Positions 1-8,594 of a stretch of DNA of 64,000 nt are shown here, piece after piece. The translations under genes and the position numbers were made by a program. Every line of letters begins with the position of its first letter. Positions within the stretch are counted from its first letter, which is position 1. This stretch comes from Parietichytrium sp. I65-24A (taxonomy: Eukaryota > Sar > Bigyra > Thraustochytrida > Thraustochytriidae). The notes below the pieces were generated by a model. It was not told where the DNA came from. It worked only from the letters and a program-made list of their open reading frames with translations, and ran no database searches. The stretch lies in assembly GCA_012862575.1 (NCBI GenBank), contig BLSF01000003.1, positions 1,054,001 to 1,118,000 of the forward strand, written 5' to 3'.

Positions 1-16
1 GGCCGGATTGCACAGA

Positions 17-397
17 ATGGGCGAGGGAAAAGATGGCGACCCGCGAAGGGCAGAGGAGAGCCTTGCTGAAAGCTGCAGCTTCGCAGATCTGAGCGATTCC
101 ACCCAGGCAATTGCTCAGAGGTCCATCTTGAAAGTCCTTGACGGCAGGACATTCAAGTCTGGAATGGTTTCTAAGTGGGTGGACAGCGTTAATCAGACAA
201 TTGTAGACGACTTGTCCAAGACTTGCTCGAATTTAAAGTATGTAGCTTCCACCGCAATTTACGAGAGGCGGAATGGAGGCGGCATTCAGTACGAGACAAC
301 TATGTTTTGGGATGTCGGCAACGATGGTTCCGTGGACGTGTCCTGGGAGAACGAAACAATTGGCTGTATAGTTACTGTATTTGGGCTGGCGCTCTGA
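17..397 (+). CDS. DYNLT1: Dynein light chain, Tctex1 type (DYNLT family)
   Basis: This is a small dimeric light chain that binds dynein intermediate chains in cytoplasmic and axonemal dynein. The 126-residue product matches the Tctex1 fold over almost its whole length. The helical N-terminal half contains a W-V-x-S-V-N-Q-T segment, and the C-terminal strands carry the family signature F-W-D, a D-G-S turn, W-E-N-x-T and a final C-I-V-x-x-F-G-L. Animal homologues are about 113 residues, so it looks complete. The ATG at 17 is the first in frame and gives a short charged N-terminal extension; an upstream start outside the window cannot be excluded. It converges on the GT60 gene, with 169 bp between the stop codons. 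Family assignment is firm; cytoplasmic versus flagellar use cannot be decided from sequence. Confidence 0.93.
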   Translation: MGEGKDGDPRRAEESLAESCSFADLSDSTQAIAQRSILKVLDGRTFKSGMVSKWVDSVNQTIVDDLSKTCSNLKYVASTAIYERRNGGGIQYETTMFWDVGNDGSVDVSWENETIGCIVTVFGLAL

Positions 398-566
398 GTT
401 TGTTTGTATTCTAATTAAAAAGGAAACGTAAAGAATGAACAGCCAAATTTGTCTTGCATGAGGTATCTATCTATCTCTTGATCCGGAGAGAGAGTAAATA
501 TGCAGTTTCTGTACGCGGCGAAAAGATGCTCTCGCTGCAACTCACAAGCTATAAACGCCAGACTTA

Positions 567-2567
567 CTATGTCGCAATTTGGGCTGCAACACCTTCCCGG
601 CGCGGACAAGGTAGCATGGATGCCCCGTTGCTCCTTGGGCTTATCATCGGTTGCAGATCGTCTTTTTTGGAGACGTAACCGGATCGCAATGCCTTTTGAG
701 CCCAGTCTTCATTTTCAGTTCTGAGCATGTCTTTCGTAGTTTCCGTTATTGCACTCAGCGTAGTGCAGCAAAATCGTCGAATGTCTTTCGAGAGACGATA
801 GGGGCATTCAGGCCCAGCAGGGTAGAAAGGATCCGAGAATTTGTACGGAACCCATTTGAGGCGCCCAAGCATTTCGCAGCGGCTTTCTGCTGTTGCTTTT
901 GCAAGATTGACTCCAGAGAAGGTCTCATATTGCTCAATGCGTCTTCGTGTCCCGAGGCCAAAGTATTGGACATCCTGGAGCGCGAGGTTGGATATGAGCG
1001 GGTTGTACGTTGTGAGAGGTAGACCGAGCACGGTCCGCCACCTCGCGGTGGTTTGTGTCGCTAGAACCTGGCGCTGGTTGCCATACACATTGAAAAACCC
1101 CCTATCTCTCGGCTTGGACGCTCGCTCTGGCTTTGTATCATCGTCGTAAAAGTGATAGACAAAATTTCTCCGAGGAGCGTACATATCATATCCACTTGTG
1201 AACAGCCGTATGGCGCGATTAAATTCTTCTCCTCCGAAAAGATAACTCATGTACGGGTCATATGGAACGTTGTAGTTGGCGTGGCATTTGCTGAAAGCCG
1301 TGCCTGCTCCAAAGAAAGGTATCAGATACGGGTGTTCGCCAGGCTTTGTATTTAAAGCGGAATTGCCCCCGTGCACAACTTCCTGGTCGACGCTCCACTT
1401 GGTTGAGCACCGTGCAGGTGCGTGTCTTTGATCGTGCCGGTTTTTAACCATGTTGGGGTAGGCCGTAATTACCGCCATTTCATTCTCAGCGAGAAGCCAG
1501 TCCTCAAGTGCGATAGTGTCCCAGTTGTCTTCAAAAGCGCTGTGCGAGTCCACTTGCAGGCAAAATTCTTCGTCTTCAAGAAGAAGGTTTTGTCGAAATC
1601 GGGCTGGCATGACTCCTCTCGAGTGCTGCAGATCAACAGTTTCGACTTTAACCTGGTCCTTCCTGCACGGGGCGTTCTTCTCTTTCGCGAGGTCGCAATA
1701 GTCCTTCAAGCAGTCCACGTCGTGTTCGTTCATTTGCTGAATAACGATAGCCGACACGCGGTCAGGAAACTGCGCGTTGCTAAAGAGCTCATACAAGGTA
1801 TTGCTGCAGAGCAAATCTCTATAAGCGGATATCATCACTACAATGGTTTGTTCCTCCAGTGGCCCTTCCATGTAAGGCTGTGGAGGCTTGATGTCATCGT
1901 AATTTCCAATCGAAATCACGTCTTGCTTTTCCCCATCAAAATAGACCCAATATCCGGAGTAGAGTGTCAAAAAGCTTCCATCTTCATCTGGACTCATTTT
2001 GAGCATCGATGAGTGCTCCAGGAGAAGTACAGAGAAGCCTCTGGACTGATCGAACAACTCTACACTTCGCTGATCGCCCTTGTCTACACTTTTCTCCTTG
2101 AAGCGAAACTTTACCTTGCCATCGTGAAGTTCTCCCCACTCTCCGTTGGGCAATTTGGTAAATTTTGTGCTTCCAGTGCTCTCCTCCCAGACAAACTCAT
2201 GCTCTGAGAGGTGGTTGTGCGCGTTCGAGCTGCTTTGTTCTCCGCGAATGGCTCTTCGTCGTGTGTCGCCGCTACTCAAAGGATCAAGTTGCGCGACCGG
2301 TATCTGCTGGCTCTCTACTTTCGGGATCTCGGGGTCTTGTGTGATCAACTCTCTAACGGCTTTGGCCCAGGGAATGTGTGACTTGAGAACCAAGAGTCGC
2401 CCTTTAATACTGTGAAGCAGATCATTTTTGCCCACATGCCAAGTCAGGATCAGAGTGTTGACGGAAAACAGTACGACCATCACGATGAACGCCGTTTTGA
2501 TCCCGCAGCAACTAGTTCTCGCCTGCCGTTGCGGCGACTGCTTACCCGCATGGCGACTTGCCATCAT
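567..2567 (-). CDS. GT60-family polypeptide GlcNAc-transferase, type II membrane protein
   Basis: Predicted 666-residue Golgi glycosyltransferase that transfers GlcNAc from UDP-GlcNAc to Ser/Thr or hydroxyproline of proteins. A short basic cytosolic tail (1-24) precedes one membrane segment (about 25-43), a low-complexity stem, a domain rich in W, F and Y (about 140-210), and a GT60 catalytic domain (about 240-570). That domain shows V-M-I-S-A-Y-R-D at its start, a D-S-H-S metal/nucleotide motif near 340 in place of a plain DxD, and F-G-G-E-E near 445. The open frame extends upstream to a GTG, but the tandem ATG at 2567/2564 places the membrane segment correctly, so I start there. The soluble Skp1 GlcNAc-transferase is in the same family; the membrane anchor favours the mucin-type enzymes known from trypanosomes. 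Acceptor unknown. Confidence 0.8.
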   Translation of the reverse strand: MMASRHAGKQSPQRQARTSCCGIKTAFIVMVVLFSVNTLILTWHVGKNDLLHSIKGRLLVLKSHIPWAKAVRELITQDPEIPKVESQQIPVAQLDPLSSGDTRRRAIRGEQSSSNAHNHLSEHEFVWEESTGSTKFTKLPNGEWGELHDGKVKFRFKEKSVDKGDQRSVELFDQSRGFSVLLLEHSSMLKMSPDEDGSFLTLYSGYWVYFDGEKQDVISIGNYDDIKPPQPYMEGPLEEQTIVVMISAYRDLLCSNTLYELFSNAQFPDRVSAIVIQQMNEHDVDCLKDYCDLAKEKNAPCRKDQVKVETVDLQHSRGVMPARFRQNLLLEDEEFCLQVDSHSAFEDNWDTIALEDWLLAENEMAVITAYPNMVKNRHDQRHAPARCSTKWSVDQEVVHGGNSALNTKPGEHPYLIPFFGAGTAFSKCHANYNVPYDPYMSYLFGGEEFNRAIRLFTSGYDMYAPRRNFVYHFYDDDTKPERASKPRDRGFFNVYGNQRQVLATQTTARWRTVLGLPLTTYNPLISNLALQDVQYFGLGTRRRIEQYETFSGVNLAKATAESRCEMLGRLKWVPYKFSDPFYPAGPECPYRLSKDIRRFCCTTLSAITETTKDMLRTENEDWAQKALRSGYVSKKDDLQPMISPRSNGASMLPCPRREGVAAQIAT

Positions 2568-3351
2568 ATCTTCGCTCACCGCGCGATTTTTCCCGGGCCG
2601 CGTTCCTGAGGCTGTCTGTGCAGCTCTTGTTCTGAGCACTGCGCCCCTCGTCCCGGTGAAGCGCTCGACTGGATTTCCGGTGCGCTGCCTCCTGGCAGGC
2701 GGATCTTGCGCACTGCTAGAATTCTTGGAAGGCAGATGGCATGAGCCCGCAGGCCACTCGCGCCAGCCTTTGCTCGTCTCCTTTGCTACACACTGTGATT
2801 GACTGTGAGTTTGCACACTCCTTACACTTACCTACCTTCCACGCTGTCCACGTGATAACGGCATCGTCACTGGCACATTTACTAGCTTTCCTAGTAGATT
2901 TGATAGTACATGTCTAGCTCTAGAGTAAAGTAGAGGCAAGTCTATTGACTATGGACTTGTCGTGGTGTGGCTTTCAAACAGGGAGCTGTGAGCATGTGGA
3001 GAGCGCGAAGAAATAAGGGACTCCTGGGCAAGGCCGCAGGACCGAGGGCAACCGGATAATTTTGGGCGAAAGTCATAGCACCTTGCCGTAAACCAATGAA
3101 GGCGTATTTCGAGGACCTTTTGTCATGATGCCATGTTGGCGATTATAAAAGCACATACATTCGATATTGATTTATTCATCTCTCGAAGCCGGGCAGTCTT
3201 TTCCTGACCATCCTAAAAGCAAGAGGGGGCTGGGTTTATAGAATAATACGATGCAAAACCAAAGCCGTTCTCGTGATAAAAGAGAAAAGGCGGCTATGGA
3301 ATTGCTGGCCACTAACAAAACTAACTACCTACAGAAGCGGGCTGAGCATCG
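2568..3351 (-). other. Intergenic, upstream of the GT60 gene
   Basis: This 784-bp spacer lies between the GT60 start and the stop of the next minus-strand gene. It should hold the GT60 promoter and the 3' end of the orphan upstream. I see no convincing coding frame. AT-rich stretches occur near 3135-3180, but I cannot assign a promoter element. Confidence 0.5.
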
Positions 3352-3957
3352 TCATTCGACGGGCATCTCCGGAATTACCAAGTGGCGCAAGCACAAAAGC
3401 GCAGTAGGATCTTCCTTCTCCACGTAGCTTGACCACTGCTGGATTTTGTTCAATGTCGAAGATACCAGTGAGACAAATTTGCTTGTGAGCTGTTCGCATT
3501 CAAATTGAATGATTGCAGCGTCGTGCGCCAGAGAGCTGTGGAGTGTGTTTTGTGCGTGCATTCCGCTTGTGCTAATCTGGTCCAGATTTCTTGTGCATGG
3601 TGGTGCACTTGTCGGTGCTTTAGCGATCGGTTGTACGTTGTTGGTGTTTGTCAGTTTCAGCTCCTTGGAGGAGACGCTAATGATTCGCGGCTTTTCAATT
3701 TGAAACTCGAAAGGTTTTGGAGTCACGGAGGCTGAGGAGTATGGGCTGGCGGTGTTTCTAGTGGTAGACACGCCCGCAGAAGAGGAGCTCTGTTGTGGGC
3801 TGATGCTTTTCAGTTGCAAAAGTTTGTTTCGCCGTAATTGTCTCTTGACCTCCACCATCCTCTCATGGTTCTCCTGGCTCCATTGTCTCTTCAGGGCGCG
3901 CTCTTCGTCACTGAGATAGTACCCAAGAACTTTCACGTTGTGATTAAATTGAACCAT
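3352..3957 (-). CDS. Hypothetical protein, 201 aa
   Basis: I do not recognise this protein. It begins with about 50 residues rich in K, R, E and Q that should form a charged helix (around L-S-D-E-E-R-A-L-K-R). A Ser/Thr/Pro-rich disordered middle (about 55-145) follows, then a helical C-terminal segment with W-S-S-Y and a short cysteine-containing tail. The open frame runs upstream to a TTG; the ATG at 3957 is the first usable start. Support comes only from length, codon continuity and sensible composition. An upstream exon is possible because overlapping frames stay open to about 4370. It is transcribed in the same direction as the GT60 gene. Confidence 0.5.
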   Translation of the reverse strand: MVQFNHNVKVLGYYLSDEERALKRQWSQENHERMVEVKRQLRRNKLLQLKSISPQQSSSSAGVSTTRNTASPYSSASVTPKPFEFQIEKPRIISVSSKELKLTNTNNVQPIAKAPTSAPPCTRNLDQISTSGMHAQNTLHSSLAHDAAIIQFECEQLTSKFVSLVSSTLNKIQQWSSYVEKEDPTALLCLRHLVIPEMPVE

Positions 3958-6900
3958 CGCGAAAGATGACTCCGGTCTGGCGGCCTGCTGCCGCAATGGA
4001 AGGGCAAAATGGTCGAGCTCCTGTGGGTGCCTCTCTTGTCGCCTTGTAGTGACCGCTCTCCCGTTGGGGCTTTTGGAAGCCGAGCCCCGTACGCAACACC
4101 AAGCGAATTAAGAGGCCCGCGCAGGCGTTCTGGGTCCCCGTTGATGGACGGTGAAAGAATCCGCCGAGATACCAGCGCTTCGTCCTCGTTCGGAAAGGAG
4201 GGCTCGGCGTGGTTGAATAGCGCACTGCCTTCGTCAAGCTGGCAGAGTCCACCTCTCCCAGACTCGGCCTGACTAGTAGCTTGCTGCGCTCTGTCGATTG
4301 TTGCCCGCGGCTCACGAGTCCGGATTGTTGCAACGTCGGATGGCCGGAGTCCCAAGTGTGGCAATCTCATCAGACTTTCTCAGCAACAGTGTCTTGCATG
4401 TGACTCGAGTGCAACCGAGATGACTATGAACCCGATCAACACAGCATTCGATCCACAGGCAACCAGGGTTCTCAGCATTGATGCTATCAAAGTTCTAGTG
4501 TCAGTTGACTGACTCGTTGCATATGGAGGTGGCTTAGCGGACATGGTAGATGGGGCTAGTGAGCCCAGAAACACTCCTCATCGAATCGTTCGATCTACTA
4601 CTGGTCGAAAGCCCATCTACGTTACTTCTGAGCCCTTAGTGCTTTTAGCTTCTCCTACCGCTCTCTTTCGATTCGTGGTCTGGATCGGCTATGAAAAACT
4701 GGTAATACCAACAAGGATTACAATTCGGTTAATCGGCTCCTACCTAGGCTGTCTAGGCCACTGCCACCATTGTTTAGGTATATTGTTAGTTGCGCCTCTT
4801 CCCCCCTTCCCAGGAGAGCATACGGCCAATATGTAATGTCTCTCACTGTCAATACAGATTGGAAAGTAAAGATGGCTCTCCGTTCTCTCCATTCATCTCA
4901 CCTCTCAGCTCTGCTTGCGATTACAGCTGCGGTCTAGGCGGTCAGTCGTTCCTTGGTGAACGAGACTGGCAGTGAACATGTGGCCCTTTCGCTACCAAAC
5001 CGTTACTCCACAGTGAAGGAGGGCTGGGGTGTGCCAAGCATGAGTGAGCATGAGCATGAGGATGAGGATGTGTGACGGCGACCGTGACCATCCATGCAAG
5101 CCCACAGACTCCACAGACAATGCATACCACTGCTATTATGAAACGTGCAACTCAATGTGAGCTAGGCGTATTTTCTGTTCTGTTGATCGAAACAGGAGAT
5201 GCTGTGTGAGCTGAAGGAGCATCAATAGAGGCGTGACAGGATGGTAGTCTTGCGTTTCTGTTCTCGTTTTTTTTCCTCCAGCGCAATCAAGAGATGTGGA
5301 CATGAAGCATCAAATGGTGTTGAGTACTATTACTATCACGAATCAATTTGTAGGTGAAGAATTAGCAACAAGAATGTTCTCGCGCGCGTGTCAGCCAAGC
5401 CGAGGTTCACTCGCAGTGACCCACAGCCATGCTATACACACCCGGCATTCAACTTTTTATTGACTGTGAATTTTGAATTTTTTGATTTGATTGAACTCCG
5501 AAGATTCGCGATCGCGAAGAATTGCCTAGTGTCCGAAGGTTCCGAAGGCGTGGGAAGGTAAGTAAATACAAGATGGATAGAGAGATTGGTTCGGCGTTTG
5601 GTCCAATAGTACCAAGCTCGCTGTGGTCAGGTCTAGCCCGCATTTCCCCACATACATAGTTTAGCTCCGTTCACTATTTCCACGTCCTCACAGTCAGTGC
5701 CCGACACAGCGATCCATCGTTGATCGGATTTCGTTCTCAAAATATCTCAGAATCTCCCAGACTCCCTCTTTGAACATTTGGGAGATGCTGGAAGAACTAA
5801 GCTTATGCACGATTAAGCAAGAGTAGCAGCGGAGCCAGAGCCATGCGGAGTCTCTCTTTTAAAAAAAAAAGAAATAAAATTTTAAACATTTTGTTTGAAT
5901 TTTGAGAGATTTGATGATGAAATGCTTGAGGTATGTTGAAGCTTAATGATAATAGTAGTACCCAATGGAGGATGTCTGTCAGGAGCCGACTTGACCTAAT
6001 ATTAAACGTCATTATGCAAAGCTCTAATAAAAGTTGGAGCTTCAGTCTCCGCCACAGTGTCCTCTGTAGCTACAAGCACATAAGCTACGAGAAGCACATA
6101 AGCTAACAAGCATACCTCAACACTCACACTAAGCAAGAGGTCTAAATCGGCACTAGAGTCCGCTTGAGCGTGCCTGGAGCAAGAACCATAAAGCCTGGGA
6201 TTGTCGAGCCCCTCGAACCCATTTTTTTAAAAAAAGAAAACAGCCAGGCGAGACATGAGACAGGTGAGCACTTAGCCAACTCAGCACCAGTAAACAGACG
6301 ACTGTGCAGTAAATTTCTGTGCCCGTCTCAGGCTCAGGATGCGAGTAACTCAAACGGTTACTTGTGGAGCCCGGATCCATCCGGATCCAAGACTCTCCAG
6401 GAATCTCCTAGAGCGCAGGGCTCGTCATCTGAGATCTCTGGCATTTCAAATGCCCCTATTCGGAGGGCTGGGGGTAAGTATCTGTGGACCTGTACGCGAT
6501 GACAACTGACTTTGAGAAGGCAGAAAGTGAACGGCGGATATCTTCTCCACAATTCACTGTCAGCAAAATCAACTCGTGACACTGCCAAGTGGGGAAATGT
6601 CCCGTTTCTTGGTCTGACTCTTGCCCATTGTCGGATCGTCCCAAGTACTGGAGTCCCACCACCACCTGCGAGAACCCAGACATGTGAGGCATCTTCTCAT
6701 TTAGAGCTACTACTTTAGTGTTGTTCTAACTGGCTACTAGAGTGCTAATAGCTGTATTAAAGATTTCAGTGTTGGAAGACTTGGAAGACCTGGTTTTCGC
6801 TGGTTGGCCTATAAAGTATAAGTGAAGGATCATGAACGAAGAGCTGATCAGCGCAACGGACATATTCCCATTCATTTGCAGTTCTGAAGATTGAGAGACA

Positions 6901-7090
6901 TAATGAGACGATGGTAAAAAGCATTGACTCTGGGTTTAGCAGCCTTGAGTGAGCTGCGCTGCGTTTGCTCAGAGCAGGCTATCGAAGAGAGCGACTGGGA
7001 GGGCAGTCTTGTTGCGCTCCGAGACACCTTCGCTCCGCTTGAAGGGTGCGTTGTTGCACGGCACTTCGAATAACACGAAGAACTGCGAGG
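3958..7090. other. Gene-poor 3.1 kb intergenic region
   Basis: This is the longest stretch without a convincing gene. It has many short open frames (60-145 codons) in all frames with no family resemblance, an A-run at about 5861-5870, a T-run/A-run pair at about 6221-6238, and a recurrent CATGAGCATGAGGATGAGGATG-like stretch near 5050. The minus strand at about 6358-6690 has two overlapping frames whose tails are protein-like and contain possible splice acceptors; this could be a decayed or unassembled gene. The 5' end of the CFAP161 gene, with an AT-rich TATAAAG near 6810, lies at the right edge. Confidence 0.4.
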
Positions 7091-8287
7091 ATGGAGTTCA
7101 CACCGCAGCAGCTCTCTGGAGCTGGAAAGTACAACCCTAAAGTGCTGATTGGAAACTGGAACGAAGATCTGGCTCTCTCTGAGCTCAAGCAGAAAGCTGC
7201 CGCTTATAGAAAAGGGCTCGGGGAGAGGCACGTCGACCGACAAAAGCATGCGACAAGGGCAAATAAAACCTCAGTATCCTTGTCTTTTTCCAAAGATGGG
7301 TTTCTGCGCTATGGGGACGTGATCAATTTGCACCATGACGTGACTGGCCAAAACCTTGCCACGAACATTTCGGAAAAGCTTCACTCCTCGATCGGCGGGC
7401 TCCGACAGTTTCAAGTGTCCGGAGTTCCTTCTCGCTCAGTGAGAACAGCATTTATGATTCTCCGCGGACCATCCGCTCAGGGCGAAAAAGAGTTTGTCGA
7501 GTTTGGCGATGAAGTGCTACTTGCAAGTCACCCTTCGTTGAGGGTGGATGCTGAAAGCGGCCTGTGCCAGAACCAGGTATACCTGATGTCCGCTCCTGCG
7601 AACGTCGTCGGAAGCTTTTACAATTCATGTGAACAGGAGGTCCGTGTTGTGCAGGTGCTGGACCGATCGAATACAGCTTATCTGCGATGGCGGTTCGAGC
7701 CATTCGAAGCCGCGCTGCCTTCCTCTGTTTACGAGGATCGCCGCGTGAAGTGTTTTGAGCCTGTGACTCTAGTTCATTGCTCAACTGGACGTGCCTTGGC
7801 AATGGACGCTGATTCCGTCGTATACAACGACTTTGGTTGTGAGAGAGATGTCTTCTGTACGCTCAGCAAGCGCCCAAACAAGAACTATGTGCTCAGCGCA
7901 GAGCACAAGGGAGATCGAGCTCCGGAGCACAGGGTACAACTAGCCGACAAGAACGCTTGGATAATTGAAATGTCGGCAGACGAAAATGAAAGCGTGGAGG
8001 GCGAGCTTTCGCGGCTTTCTTTCATCACGTTTGATACAATACTAGAGCTATTGGATTCTCAAATCAACGGTAGAGAAGGTTGCGGGATGGAAGCTTTCGA
8101 GATGTCTCTTCGTGCGATGGACCAAGCACGCTCAGGAATGCTCGATAGAGTCTCGCTCCAGACTGCTCTGGACGAGTGCAGCATCAGGCTCAGCGAAGAT
8201 GAGTTTGCATGTCTGTTTGGCTCGCTTGGTTCGCAGTCAGGTGGTGTCTCCATCGCAAATCTACTCTCTTGTGTCTCTACCTGTTAA
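7091..8287 (+). CDS. CFAP161: CFAP161-like ciliary protein with C-terminal EF-hand-like region
   Basis: CFAP161 is a microtubule inner protein of ciliary doublets. The 398-residue product opens with the family signature near residue 15-25 (L-I-G-N-W-N-E-D, then a Leu/Lys-rich helix). It continues with S-x-x-G-F-L-R-Y-G-D and a series of beta-rich segments (G-D-E-V-L-L; V-T-L-V-H-C-S-T-G-R-A-L-A) that match the beta-trefoil-like core of FAP161. The last 70 or so residues look like a degenerate EF-hand pair (M-D-Q-A-R-S-G-M-L-D; L-G-S-Q-S-G-G-V-S), beyond the roughly 300-residue length of the animal protein. The open frame reaches a GTG at 7046, but ATG 7091 gives the expected N-terminus. It converges with the next gene. 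The family call is good; the EF-hand part is weaker. Confidence 0.8.
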   Translation: MEFTPQQLSGAGKYNPKVLIGNWNEDLALSELKQKAAAYRKGLGERHVDRQKHATRANKTSVSLSFSKDGFLRYGDVINLHHDVTGQNLATNISEKLHSSIGGLRQFQVSGVPSRSVRTAFMILRGPSAQGEKEFVEFGDEVLLASHPSLRVDAESGLCQNQVYLMSAPANVVGSFYNSCEQEVRVVQVLDRSNTAYLRWRFEPFEAALPSSVYEDRRVKCFEPVTLVHCSTGRALAMDADSVVYNDFGCERDVFCTLSKRPNKNYVLSAEHKGDRAPEHRVQLADKNAWIIEMSADENESVEGELSRLSFITFDTILELLDSQINGREGCGMEAFEMSLRAMDQARSGMLDRVSLQTALDECSIRLSEDEFACLFGSLGSQSGGVSIANLLSCVSTC

Positions 8288-8594
8288 TCACGAAAATGAA
8301 GTTGTCAATTTCTTTTGGGCTAAAATACAAGTAAGCACCTACGTGTAGAAATACATGAACGGTAATCGGGTTGTTCGTGAAAGAACCAGAAGATGACCCC
8401 GTACAAAAATAGACGTAGATATTTCAGCTCTCAAGCCACCGCTTGGGACTGGTCAATGTAGCATTCGGACTTTTACAACTATTTTACGAAGAATTTTGAG
8501 GCAATACTATGTGAGGGTTTGGAACGCATACTCAGATCTCTTCCCCAAACTTTCCATTGCGCTCTTTCTGACCTTCTTTTGGTTAGACGGGCGT
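8288..8594. other. Short convergent intergenic
   Basis: This 307-bp spacer separates two convergent genes and must contain both 3' ends. It is AT-rich around 8310-8480. No gene is seen. Confidence 0.5.

Noticed and set aside
4543-4836. 97-codon plus-strand ORF with hydrophobic stretch
   Set aside because: No family resemblance and isolated; the chance of such a frame in 3 kb of spacer is high.
6190-6220. tRNA B-box-like sequence (GGTTCGAGGGGCTCG on the minus strand)
   Set aside because: No matching A box or cloverleaf stems at the right distance, so not a tRNA.
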